Shown here piece after piece: positions 50,120 to 59,474 of a stretch of 64,000 nucleotides of DNA (position 1 is its first letter; every line of letters starts with the position of its first letter). The position numbers were made by a program, and so were the translations under genes. The stretch is from NCBI GenBank assembly GCA_017608235.1, contig JAFCGI010000004.1:1-64000 (forward strand), written 5' to 3'. The notes beneath the pieces were generated by a model. The model saw nothing but the letters and a program-made list of their open reading frames with translations. It made no database searches and was not told where the DNA came from. This DNA comes from Candidatus Pacearchaeota archaeon. Its GTDB lineage: Archaea; Nanobdellota; Nanobdellia; UBA10117; JAFCGI01.

Positions 50120-50878
50120 TTAAATTTTTTTTCTCTTTTTAATTTTTTTATGTTTCCCAAACCCATAACTAAAAATAGGCTTTTTTATATTCCCAAAAAG
50201 GATATAATGTGCTCCCGCAAATAGATATTTAAGCATAAATTTCATTCTTCCTTCAGCTTCTATTCTTCTTACAGATACTCCAATTCTTAAATGCTTAAGC
50301 ATTCCAAATTTTGCATTTCTTGAAGCTCTTTCAACAAAATCTACATCCTCTGCAAACTTAATACTTTCATCAAAGCCATTAGTAATATCAAACAACTCTT
50401 TTGTACTAAATATACAAAAACCAGGAGCTATTGGACTAATAGGTGCTGCAGCAACCATAGCTGCATTTCCAAATTTATGCATCATTTTATCTATAACATA
50501 ATCACTCATTGCATCTACTTTCGTAGTTGCCACACCCAATCTTCGCATTCGAAACTCTGAAATTCCAATCTTTAGAAATCTAGGACCAATAGATACATCA
50601 GAATCCAAAAACAACAAATATTTCCCTATTGCATTATTTGCTCCAATATTTCTTGCTCTGCCAACACCTTTTTTCTTTTCAAATATAAATCTTATATTAA
50701 GTCTTTTTCTATATTTTCTAGCAACTCTCTTTGTATTATCCTTTGATCCACCATCTACTATAACTACTTCAAATTTCTTATATTTTTGTTTAGATAGATC
50801 AAAAAGCAATCTATCTATTTCCTCCTCCTCATTCAAAGTTGGAATTATTACTGATGTTTCAATCTTTTTTTTCAGCAT
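50120..50878 (-). CDS. family 2 glycosyltransferase
   Basis: SVIIPTLNEEEEIDRLLFDL, VDGGSKDNTKRV, FLDSDVSIGP. Confidence 0.93.
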   Translation of the reverse strand: MLKKKIETSVIIPTLNEEEEIDRLLFDLSKQKYKKFEVVIVDGGSKDNTKRVARKYRKRLNIRFIFEKKKGVGRARNIGANNAIGKYLLFLDSDVSIGPRFLKIGISEFRMRRLGVATTKVDAMSDYVIDKMMHKFGNAAMVAAAPISPIAPGFCIFSTKELFDITNGFDESIKFAEDVDFVERASRNAKFGMLKHLRIGVSVRRIEAEGRMKFMLKYLFAGAHYILFGNIKKPIFSYGFGKHKKIKKRKKI

Positions 50879-50951
50879 TTTCTCTTTAATATTTTCCGAA
50901 TCTAATTTTAAGGATTTATAAAATTATTCATAAGATATAAACACCATAAAT

Positions 50952-51229
50952 TCATTTTTGACAAATAACAGAAATAGCTTTATACTCGCCCCAACTTACA
51001 GGCCAAACAATTTTAAAAATCTCTTTTATAGTAATTTTTTTCAAATAAAGCCTTAATTTCTTTTTACACTCATAACTTAATAATACTGTTACCCTATCTT
51101 TTTTAACAACTGAGCGATCTTAGAATATAATTTAATAATTTCCTCTTCCATAAAATAACTACTCTTCCCAAGCGCACAAACACTTATAATAGCAGCCTCT
51201 ACTGTATTATATCCCTTATCTTGCTCCAT
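50952..51229 (-). CDS. candidate -1 frameshifted small gene (46 aa in zero frame, 92 aa if shifted) or frameshift pseudogene
   Basis: zero frame ATG 51229 to TAA 51089; -1 frame open to TGA 50952; A_AAA_AAG heptamer in correct phase. Confidence 0.4.
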
Positions 51230-51330
51230 ATAAACTAATATCAAACATGATTAATCTTCCAATACTTCTTACTATTTATACAATAAAAATAAAAAATAAG
51301 ATAAGAATCTTTTAGACAAAAAATATCGAA

Positions 51331-51457
51331 TGCGTCGACCGGGATTCGAACCCGGGCCATTAGCTTTCTTTGGTTCTTCTTGGTGCTTCTTTGACGAAGC
51401 TTTTTTTCTAAAAAGACTCCTTGGAAGGCTAAGGTCATACCACTAGACTATCGACGC
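51331..51457 (-). tRNA. tRNA-Gly (anticodon TCC) with 56-nt intron (about 51365-51420)
   Basis: acceptor GCGTCGA/TCGACGC, D arm GTC..GAC, anticodon arm TTAGC-CTTCCAA-GCTAA after intron removal, T arm CCGGG-TTCGAAT-CCCGG; mature length 71 nt. Confidence 0.93.
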
Positions 51458-51864
51458 ATAATAAAAATCTAGATTTTTTAATTTATAAAACTACCTTTTT
51501 AGGGTTCTGTTAATTTACTGTTGATAATAAATATTAAAATTCTTCTTTTTTCTTATCCTTTAAAAGAAATAATCTAAAATCCATATTTTTCAACATCTTC
51601 TTTTGGCCAGATATTTATATTTTTAGTTTTGCTAATATAAGTAATAAGTAACTTTTTTCTCAATTATTTTAACATTTTTTTAGTTTTTTGGATTCTATTC
51701 TTACAAAATCAAAATATCTCTTCATTGCGTTCCCAATCTGAAAGATGAAGCTCATAAATACTAAGCACAATTAGAAATACTATAATATAACTGTTATGTG
51801 TTTTTTCTGCAAGAAAAATACTAAAGCAAAGCCTAGACACAGTATAATATAAGAACTCCTGTCA

Positions 51865-52278
51865 TTAAATCTCATCTTCATTGAAGACTTTAATATTATT
51901 CTTTTTAAGAATTCTTGCAAATACACCATCACCATCAATTAATCTTCCAGAAAAAGTACCATCATAGATCTTGCCAGAACCACAAGAAGGTGATTTTGCT
52001 TTTAGAATTGCTTCATCACAATTTGAAAGTAAAGCTATTTTTAATGCTTCTTCTGCTCCTCTTTTAAATTGAGCAGTAACATCATCCCCTGTTTTAGTAA
52101 AAACTTTATTATCTTTCTGTTCAGCAGGAGTTCTTGGTGTAGTTAAACCTCCTAATTGTTCTGGGCAGACAGGAATTGCTTTACCTTGCTTTACTAATTC
52201 AATTACTTTCTGACAAGGTCGCGCTTCATCTTTATAATTACATTTAATTCCCGCTAAACAGGCACTTACGATTTTCAT
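51865..52278 (-). CDS. DUF523 family protein
   Basis: VSACLAGIKCNYKDEARP, CPEQLGGLTTPRTPAE, AILKAKSPSCGSGKIYDGTF. Confidence 0.92.
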   Translation of the reverse strand: MKIVSACLAGIKCNYKDEARPCQKVIELVKQGKAIPVCPEQLGGLTTPRTPAEQKDNKVFTKTGDDVTAQFKRGAEEALKIALLSNCDEAILKAKSPSCGSGKIYDGTFSGRLIDGDGVFARILKKNNIKVFNEDEI

Positions 52279-52323
52279 AATAATAAATATAAAATTAATT
52301 AATATTTAAAATGTTCGCAAAGG

Positions 52324-52767
52324 TTAGGCTTTGAGTAAGTCCAACAAATACTTAGATATTAAATCTACTTTTTCTTTACGATCAATAAATTCATAGAATT
52401 TTTTAGCATATTCAAGAGGTAAAATAGGAATTCTCAAACCATTCCAAAAGATTTTTTCAGTTTTATTAAACATGTCTAATTCTCTGTCGCCATAAGAATT
52501 AATTTCAATTTCAAAATTATTAATATCACAAACTATTGAGTAACCATTTATTTTTTGACTAAAAAAATCTTTGACAATATATTTCTTCAAGGCATTTCTA
52601 AAAACCTCAATACCTTCATCATTTGTAGTAATATCTAAATCTTGAACTGAGACTTCAACACCCTGAATTTTAAGATTTGCACTTCCTTCAAGTCTCCAAA
52701 TAAATTCTTTGCCTTGAAGACTATTTAAAATAATTTGTAAAATTTCTTTAATATTTTGCTCATCCAT
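52324..52767 (-). CDS. nucleotidyltransferase-like protein
   Basis: WRLEGSANLKIQGVEVSVQDLDI (GS...DxD), LPLEYAKKFYEFIDRKEKV. Confidence 0.65.
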   Translation of the reverse strand: MDEQNIKEILQIILNSLQGKEFIWRLEGSANLKIQGVEVSVQDLDITTNDEGIEVFRNALKKYIVKDFFSQKINGYSIVCDINNFEIEINSYGDRELDMFNKTEKIFWNGLRIPILPLEYAKKFYEFIDRKEKVDLISKYLLDLLKA

Positions 52768-52799
52768 AATTCTAAAAAATTCTTTTAGCTATATAAAGT

Positions 52800-53040
52800 T
52801 TCTCAAGAGGGCTGACCGAGTAATATTGTATGTAACATCGGAACTTAACAAAGTTTGATTTTCCCTCGTGAAGCGAAGCGGAACAGAGCTGGAAAATCAA
52901 ATTTGGAAAAATGCCGAGCGGAGGTATTTCTCTGATAATCCCTGTTATAAGAGAGTGAGGAGCGCAGCGTGGCACCGAACGAAGTGGAGTGAGTTGAGAA
53001 AGAGGGTGTTCATCAAGCACGAAGTGCCATCAAAATAGAT
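52800..53040. repeat. GC-richer structured intergenic island with several inverted repeats
   Basis: TTTGATTTTCC(52854-52864)/GGAAAATCAAA(52891-52901); CTCTGATAA..TTATAAGAG; GCACGAAGTGC; GAAGCGAAGCGG and CGAACGAAGTGGAGTGAG motifs. Confidence 0.7.
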
Positions 53041-53093
53041 ATAAAGATTTGGGGGTGTAAATATTTATATATAACTTAATAATTCAGTTTATT

Positions 53094-53792
53094 ATGTCTC
53101 AATATGATAAATTTGCTAAAGAATATATTGCTATGCGAAGCAATATGTTTAAAAAGAATATGAATGCAGAGTTTCCTATGATGCTCCAATTGTTAGGGAA
53201 TATCAAAGGTAAAAAATTATTGGATTTAGGTTGTGGTTTTGGAGACTATGCGAAAGTTTATTCTGAAAAAGGAACTATTGTTACGGCAGTTGATAATTCA
53301 AAAAAAGAGATTGAACATGCACAAAAACTAAACATTCCAAATACTAAATTTATGGTTTTTGACATCACAAATAAATTTCCATTTAAGGATTCAAGCTTTG
53401 ATGTCATTACATCAAGTTTAGTTTTTGATCATTTAGAAGATTTGAAATCTCTTTTTCAAGAATGTAATCGAGTTTTGAAGAATAAGGGCGTAATGGTTTT
53501 TTCAGTAACAAATCCTGTATTTTATCAAGAAAAAAGCATAGTCGGAAAAATTAAGATTTTTGGAAAGAAAATAATTTTTGGGAATTACTTCGAAAGAAGA
53601 AAGATTGTAAGAAAATGGGGTGGAACTGCAACAATGGAACATTATCATAAACCATTAGAAGATTATTTCTCTGCATTCTTAGAAAATGGATTTGAATTAT
53701 TAAGTTTTAGAGAACCACAACCAAAAACAAAAAAGATAACTTGGCATTGTAAAAATCCAACGTTTTTGGTGTTCAAGTTAAAGAAGCGATAA
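53094..53792 (+). CDS. class I SAM-dependent methyltransferase
   Basis: KLLDLGCGFGDYAKVYSEKGTIVTAVDNS. Confidence 0.93.
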   Translation: MSQYDKFAKEYIAMRSNMFKKNMNAEFPMMLQLLGNIKGKKLLDLGCGFGDYAKVYSEKGTIVTAVDNSKKEIEHAQKLNIPNTKFMVFDITNKFPFKDSSFDVITSSLVFDHLEDLKSLFQECNRVLKNKGVMVFSVTNPVFYQEKSIVGKIKIFGKKIIFGNYFERRKIVRKWGGTATMEHYHKPLEDYFSAFLENGFELLSFREPQPKTKKITWHCKNPTFLVFKLKKR

Positions 53793-53940
53793 AGCCCCCA
53801 AGTCCTTCAATTTTTAGTCCTCTTTCTCAATTGCAATTAACAACTATTAAACAAAATAAATATTCACTAAATAGAATAATTCAAGACAGAAAACGAGATT
53901 TTATAAATTAATTCTCAGTAATAAATAATATAACAAAAAA

Positions 53941-54647
53941 ATAGCAGAAGCTATTCATCAGAAGAGAGATAAACTTATTGACAAGCTTATTGAAGAAATA
54001 AAACTCAGAAGATACTCTTTTCAAACTGAAAAATCTTACATAGCCATAATAAAAGAATTTCTTATTTCTGGAAAAACGCCAAGAGATTTTCTAGTATCAT
54101 ATACAACAAAAAGCAAATCAACAATGAGGTCTGCTTATTTTTCTCTGAAATTCTTTCATGAAAATGTTCTAAACATTAAACTTGAAGAAAAATTGCCGCT
54201 TGCCAGAAAATACCTAAAATTGCCTTCAGTTTTAAACAGAGAAGAAATAGTCAAGATGATAGACTCTACAAATAATTTAAAGCATAAGCACATCATAATA
54301 TTTCTCTATTATGCAGGGTTAAGGCTAGATGAAGTAAGAAACATTAATGATTAGATATTGATTTTGACAGAGAAATCATCCATCTAAAGACAGCAAAAGG
54401 CAACAAAGAAAGAGTTATATTTCTCCACAAAAGACTAATAGAAATTTTGAAAATACTAGGCATTAAAAAGGCAGGTCCAATATTTGTTTCTCAAAAGGAG
54501 ATAAAATACAATAAACGAACCATACAACAGAATCTGGAGCTGATATTAGATATCTAACAACTGTTAGGATATAAGGACTTGAAAACCACACAGATTTATA
54601 CTCATGTAGTAAACAAAGACATTAAGAAACTTGCAGATTTACTCTAA
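53941..54647 (+). pseudogene. Xer-like tyrosine recombinase (integrase) pseudogene
   Basis: IIIFLYYAGLRLDEVRNI, then after frame loss DIDFDREIIHLKTAKGNKERVIFL, then LLGYKDLKTTQIYTHVVNKDIKKLADLL*; HxLR box missing. Confidence 0.88.
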
Positions 54648-54772
54648 AGTTTTGAAATGGGTTCTATAAAAAATTAGCAATTACTTAGAATAAGTTAACA
54701 AAACCTTTTTTAGATATTTTTAGATATATTTATTAATAAGTCATTATTCCAACTACTATAGGAAAAATAACA

Positions 54773-55336
54773 ATGAATAATGACAAATACTATATAGATA
54801 AAAAACATCTAATGGTAAGTATAGCAATAATAATTACTATTATAGCCCTTATTGGCATGTTCTTATTCTTTAGATCTTCAGCATATAATACTAATAATAT
54901 TAAACCTGCTACTATAGAAGCTAAAGAAGGCAATACCGTTCTTGTAGACTATATCGGAACTCTAACAAATGGAACAGAATTTGATAGTTCAATAGGTAAA
55001 GAACCATTAAGAGTTACACTTGGATCTGGACAAGTAATTCCTGGATTTGAAGAAGCAATAATTGGGATGAAAATTAATGATACAAAAACCATAACCCTCC
55101 CAGTAGATGAAGCATATGGAGAAAAAAGTCCTGAATTCATAATAACTATAAATAGATCTAAAATACAAGGAAATATATCAGTAGGTGATCAAATAGTACA
55201 AACTCTTTCAAATGGATATATAGCTCCAGGAACAATAATAGAACTAAATAATGATACAGTTACTGTAGATTTTAATCATCCTCTTGCAGGACAAGATCTA
55301 ATATTTGAGATAACTCTTGTAGATATAGAAAATTAA
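54773..55336 (+). CDS. membrane-anchored FKBP-type peptidyl-prolyl isomerase
   Basis: NTVLVDYIGTLTNGTEFDSS, IPGFEEAIIGMKINDTKTITLPVDEAYG. Confidence 0.95.
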   Translation: MNNDKYYIDKKHLMVSIAIIITIIALIGMFLFFRSSAYNTNNIKPATIEAKEGNTVLVDYIGTLTNGTEFDSSIGKEPLRVTLGSGQVIPGFEEAIIGMKINDTKTITLPVDEAYGEKSPEFIITINRSKIQGNISVGDQIVQTLSNGYIAPGTIIELNNDTVTVDFNHPLAGQDLIFEITLVDIEN

Positions 55337-55384
55337 TCTCTAATTTTTTATATTTATCTTTAATCTCTAATTTTTTATATTTAT
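55333..55384. repeat. 25-bp perfect direct repeat (offset 27) containing both convergent stop codons
   Basis: ttaatctctaattttttatatttat at 55333-55357 and 55360-55384. Confidence 0.95.
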
Positions 55385-57183
55385 TTCATTAAAAATTTCA
55401 TTAGATTTTCTAACATTTGCTCATCAAAACTAATCTCTCTACCAGGCCAATCCTCATACCTAGGGACATCTACATTATTTATAAAATGCTTATCTATTGT
55501 TCCTTCATAAACTAGAGGATGTATATAGATCATTTTCTTTCCTTCACTTATATTTTTTTGTCTAGTTATTCTTCCCTGCATTTGAACTGATTTCTCTAAA
55601 GTAGAAGGCATTCCTAAATAAATTAAAACCTTTCCAGCCCACAAATCTAAGCCATATCCTCCAGCTCCATAGGTCATAATCAAAACATTTGTAGTTGCAT
55701 TATTAAAATAATGAATTACTTCCATTTGTTCTTTAGGCGTCTTTTCATCAGATCCAGTTAATAGTCTACAAAAAATACCTCTATCCCTAAGTGCCTCTCT
55801 CAATGCTCTTGCAGGTTCCACATAATTTGTTGCTATAACTACTTTATCAAATGCCTCTGCTAAATCAACAACTTGTTTAATCTTATCAAAATCATCTCCT
55901 TCTTTTTTCTTTCTTAGTTCAGTTACCATCCATTCCCTATCTATTCCTATTTTTTCAAGATAATCAATAAGTCTCACTTCTTCATTAGCATAATTTAATT
56001 TTGATCCAAAAACACGCCATGAAGATTCCAATATCATCTGAGAAACATATGATAGCTTCATTATACTTAATGCTCTTTTTGCTATTTCTTTATTTTTAGA
56101 CCTAGCAAATTTGCTTAGGATTGTAAAATTCAAATCTCTATGCCCATAATATTTATCATTATTCTCTAACTCAGATACAAACTCACTCTTTCTTCTTCCC
56201 AATATTAAACTAAGTTTTTGGCTAAGTTCTAACAAAAACTCATCCTTGCATTTAATCTCATAACAATCTCCATTTGGTATAAACTGATCAACAAGATTTC
56301 TTTCTGGCTTTACCATTTCTGCATTAAGCAATATTTCTAAAGACTCTGCCTTTTTTCCTGGAAATGCAGTTAAACCAATTATCTGAGCACTATCTCCAAC
56401 AATACTAAATAAATCTGAATAAAGCTTAGAAACTCTATAATGAATATCTTCTTCTCCAGAATAAGCATTTTCATATTCATATGCAACTGCATCTGGAACC
56501 TCATCTATAATTATAGTATCAAACTGTCTTAACATTTCTGGACTTAAATCCCGTTCATTCATACGATATACATCAGATTTAATCAGCTGAACTGTAGAAA
56601 TCATAATATCTGCATTATATGCTTTATATTTACGCTCTTTAAATACTTCTGTCTTCCATTCTCGTTCTTTTGATAAGATTTTTCTCTCTTTGCAGGATGC
56701 AGAATCCATCTTTTGATATCTTCTAGCTGTATTCCTATTCCTACTTCTTTGATATGGACTCCATTTTCCTGATCTCTCCCAACTAACACATTCACGAATA
56801 ACAGGATTTCTTCTAATTACTAAATGATCTTCTAAACCATATTTATTTGCACGTTCTAAAGTTTGCTCTGCAAGTCTTTGATTTGGTTCTATAATCAATG
56901 TTTTTGATCCTGGATTTTGTCTTGATCTCGCTACAGCAATAAGATACGCTATCTCTGTTTTTCCTGAACCCGTAGGAGAAACTAAAACATAATTTTGATT
57001 TGGATTACTAAGCACTTCATATGCTAAAGCCACCTGAGATTGCACATATTCAAACTTTTCATTAAATATAGTCTCTAGCTTAGTCTTTTGCTCCCTTTTA
57101 TACTCAACTACTTTTTCCAGAGTAATATCTGTTTCTAAATCCTTATAGACATCATAAGCTTCAGTTTCAATATTAGTTTCCAT
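55381..57183 (-). CDS. SF2 helicase (DExx variant DEVP), last gene of Ub-like operon
   Basis: LVSPTGSGKTEIAYLI, TIIIDEVPDAV, MQGRITRQ. Confidence 0.85.
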   Translation of the reverse strand: METNIETEAYDVYKDLETDITLEKVVEYKREQKTKLETIFNEKFEYVQSQVALAYEVLSNPNQNYVLVSPTGSGKTEIAYLIAVARSRQNPGSKTLIIEPNQRLAEQTLERANKYGLEDHLVIRRNPVIRECVSWERSGKWSPYQRSRNRNTARRYQKMDSASCKERKILSKEREWKTEVFKERKYKAYNADIMISTVQLIKSDVYRMNERDLSPEMLRQFDTIIIDEVPDAVAYEYENAYSGEEDIHYRVSKLYSDLFSIVGDSAQIIGLTAFPGKKAESLEILLNAEMVKPERNLVDQFIPNGDCYEIKCKDEFLLELSQKLSLILGRRKSEFVSELENNDKYYGHRDLNFTILSKFARSKNKEIAKRALSIMKLSYVSQMILESSWRVFGSKLNYANEEVRLIDYLEKIGIDREWMVTELRKKKEGDDFDKIKQVVDLAEAFDKVVIATNYVEPARALREALRDRGIFCRLLTGSDEKTPKEQMEVIHYFNNATTNVLIMTYGAGGYGLDLWAGKVLIYLGMPSTLEKSVQMQGRITRQKNISEGKKMIYIHPLVYEGTIDKHFINNVDVPRYEDWPGREISFDEQMLENLMKFLMK

Positions 57184-57185
57184 TA

Positions 57186-57302
57186 TTATTCTTGCACTCC
57201 ATAATTTAAATCAAATATTTTAGGTTCTAAGACATTATCTAATACAATATAAATTACCAATCTATTTTCTATATCTTCTTCTAATTCCATTTCACATTTC
57301 AT
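57186..57302 (-). CDS. 38-aa micro-ORF coupled by TAATG overlap (not in ORF track)
   Basis: MKCEMELEEDIENRLVIYIVLDNVLEPKIFDLNYGVQE*; start overlaps upstream stop, ends 2 nt before helicase ATG. Confidence 0.6.
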   Translation of the reverse strand: MKCEMELEEDIENRLVIYIVLDNVLEPKIFDLNYGVQE

Positions 57303-58108
57303 TAAATAACAGCCTCCCCTATAGTTATTGGTAAAAATCTATTTCGATACTCAGATTTAGCATCAGAAATATATCTTGACTCTATATCTGAAATTACTCT
57401 TTCAATCACATTTTGAATATTTTCAATAGAATATTTAGATTGAATAACTTGAATATCTTGTTTTCTTATACCTATAACTCTTTTCGGATTTTTTTTACTA
57501 ATTTTTTTCCCACCACGACCAGTAAGATAATAAAAATCTACAACAAGAATGTCCTTATCTATTATACTTATATATCCTCTACTACCTTTTTTTGCACTGC
57601 GATATTTATGACCATTAATTATTTCTATCTCATCACCAATATAAAAATTATTTACTTCAATTTCATCTGGATGCAAAATCCATTCCCTAAATGGAATAGA
57701 TGAAATATTCAATTTTATTGCACTTGGACCCACCTCACTAATAGTTCCTACTGTACCAATAGGAACTTGTTTTATAGTTCCATCATAATAAAAATAATCT
57801 TCACCATGATCTTTAAAAGACCCAATCGCATCCACAATAGTTGCTTCTGCACCAATAGGATATACTTGAGAAGTTAACTTCTCTTCCAAACTATCTAAGA
57901 AGCAAATATAATCTTCTCTACTAATCCAATCTTCATTAAGAATTCTTTGAATTCCCAAACTAAAGCCCTTATCACATAAAACATCAGATATCTCTTTTGC
58001 TAAATTAACATAATTGATCCCTAGCTGAATTATAGCATCATGTAAATCTATCTTTTCCTTTTTTTCTTTCATTTCAAGATAGCACTTAACAACAGTTTCT
58101 AAATTCAT
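57302..58108 (-). CDS. uncharacterised protein with probable SH3-like beta-barrel segments
   Basis: GDEIEIINGHKYRSAKKGSRGYISIIDKDILVVDFYYLTG...RKQDIQVI; GGAAGG RBS supports ATG at 58108 (track start 58129). Confidence 0.7.
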   Translation of the reverse strand: MNLETVVKCYLEMKEKKEKIDLHDAIIQLGINYVNLAKEISDVLCDKGFSLGIQRILNEDWISREDYICFLDSLEEKLTSQVYPIGAEATIVDAIGSFKDHGEDYFYYDGTIKQVPIGTVGTISEVGPSAIKLNISSIPFREWILHPDEIEVNNFYIGDEIEIINGHKYRSAKKGSRGYISIIDKDILVVDFYYLTGRGGKKISKKNPKRVIGIRKQDIQVIQSKYSIENIQNVIERVISDIESRYISDAKSEYRNRFLPITIGEAVI

Positions 58109-58109
58109 C

Positions 58110-59474
58110 TTATTCCTTCCCATCCTCAAATTTCTTATCTAAGCTTTTTTCAGAAGACTCAACCATGTCAAATTCTTCACTATTTTTTTCATTTGTTATA
58201 TATCCTATTTCAACCTCCTCATCTCCTTCAGAGTTTTTTTCACCTTCAAAAAAATCTTCCTCCATCGAACTATTTTCAGAATTAAGTATTCGTTCTAAAT
58301 AAGTATCTGGAGAAAGTATCATTTCAGTAGTTATCTCTAATTCCATTACATCTGTAGATGGTAATTTGTGTTTGTATTCAACCAATAGCTTCTCAAAAAC
58401 ATTCACTAATGCTCTAGCACCAATCCTTTTCATACTTGCTCTGCCAGCAATAGATCTTAATGCATCATCTGTAGCAGTTAAACTTATCCCTTCATCTCCT
58501 ATACTATCAAAATCTGCTTGCTGTTGTCTATATGCAGAATCCCTGCTTTTTTTAAGAATTTCATATAAGTCATCTGGAGTCAAATCCTGCATAGGTGCTA
58601 TAACAGGAATTCTTCCAACAAACTCTGATGTAAATCCATAATCCATAATATCTTTTGATTCTATATAATTACGCCAATTCTCATCACTAGCTAAATCATA
58701 GCCAACTCTTCCTTTAACAATTTTTTCTAGTTCTCCAAATCTTCCCCCAAAAATAAATAAAATATATTTTGTATTTATCACATTTCTAAGATTTTCTTCT
58801 CCTTCTTGCATTGGATCTTTAGGTTTTTTTAGTCCTAGCATATGTGGAAGCTCAACTTCTGCTTCTTCCATTAATTTTAATAACCCATACTGTACCTCTG
58901 TCCCAGAAACATCTGGTCCGCCACTTCTATCTTTAGCAAATATTTTATCAATCTCATCCACAAAAACTATGCCATATTGTGCAAGTTCTATATTACCCTT
59001 AGCTTCTTTAACAAGAGATCTAACCATATCATTAACATTATTACCTACATATCCTACTCCAGTAAAATCTGTTGCATTAAACTTAACAAAAGGTACACCA
59101 ACCATGTTTGCTAATTTTCTAATCATATAACTTTTTCCAACTCCTGTATCTCCAATTAACAAACAATTTTTCTTAGGAAACGCATCAAATTCATCTTCTC
59201 CCTTTTCATACATTCTTCTAATTCTTGCGTAATGAAAATAAATAATATTTGAAATATGTACTTTAGCTAAATCTTGTTTTATAATATCTTCATCTAACTC
59301 TTCTTTTATTTCCATAGGAGTCATATTAAAGTCCAAAAAAGCAGGTATATTTTTTTTATGTTCTATTTGACTTAATATATCGTCTATTCTTTTGGCTTCT
59401 GCTTCTCTTTGATATGTTAATCCTGCATTCATTCTAATAGTTGTATTTTTGCCATTGTATCTCTTATCATTCAT
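58110..59474 (-). CDS. ClpX-like AAA+ ATPase without ClpX zinc domain or IGF loop
   Basis: LLIGDTGVGKSYMIRKLA, GYVGNNVNDMVRSLV, GIVFVDEIDKIFA, FTSEFVGRIPVIA, KRIGARALVNVFEKLL. Confidence 0.88.
   Translation of the reverse strand: MNDKRYNGKNTTIRMNAGLTYQREAEAKRIDDILSQIEHKKNIPAFLDFNMTPMEIKEELDEDIIKQDLAKVHISNIIYFHYARIRRMYEKGEDEFDAFPKKNCLLIGDTGVGKSYMIRKLANMVGVPFVKFNATDFTGVGYVGNNVNDMVRSLVKEAKGNIELAQYGIVFVDEIDKIFAKDRSGGPDVSGTEVQYGLLKLMEEAEVELPHMLGLKKPKDPMQEGEENLRNVINTKYILFIFGGRFGELEKIVKGRVGYDLASDENWRNYIESKDIMDYGFTSEFVGRIPVIAPMQDLTPDDLYEILKKSRDSAYRQQQADFDSIGDEGISLTATDDALRSIAGRASMKRIGARALVNVFEKLLVEYKHKLPSTDVMELEITTEMILSPDTYLERILNSENSSMEEDFFEGEKNSEGDEEVEIGYITNEKNSEEFDMVESSEKSLDKKFEDGKE

Noticed and set aside
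51241-51438. 65-aa minus ORF
   Set aside because: Overlaps the intron-containing tRNA-Gly gene; spurious.
52772-53020. 82-aa minus ORF MLDEHPLSQLTPLRSVPRC...
   Set aside because: Lies across the palindromic GC-rich island with no RBS; reads like translation of a structured non-coding repeat.
54124-54354. 76-aa ORF as an intact gene
   Set aside because: It is the in-frame middle portion of the broken integrase; similarity continues upstream and, after frameshift, downstream.
57186-57302. 38-aa micro-protein as the missing ubiquitin-like modifier
   Set aside because: Too short for a beta-grasp fold and no C-terminal GG; kept only as an unexplained operon member.
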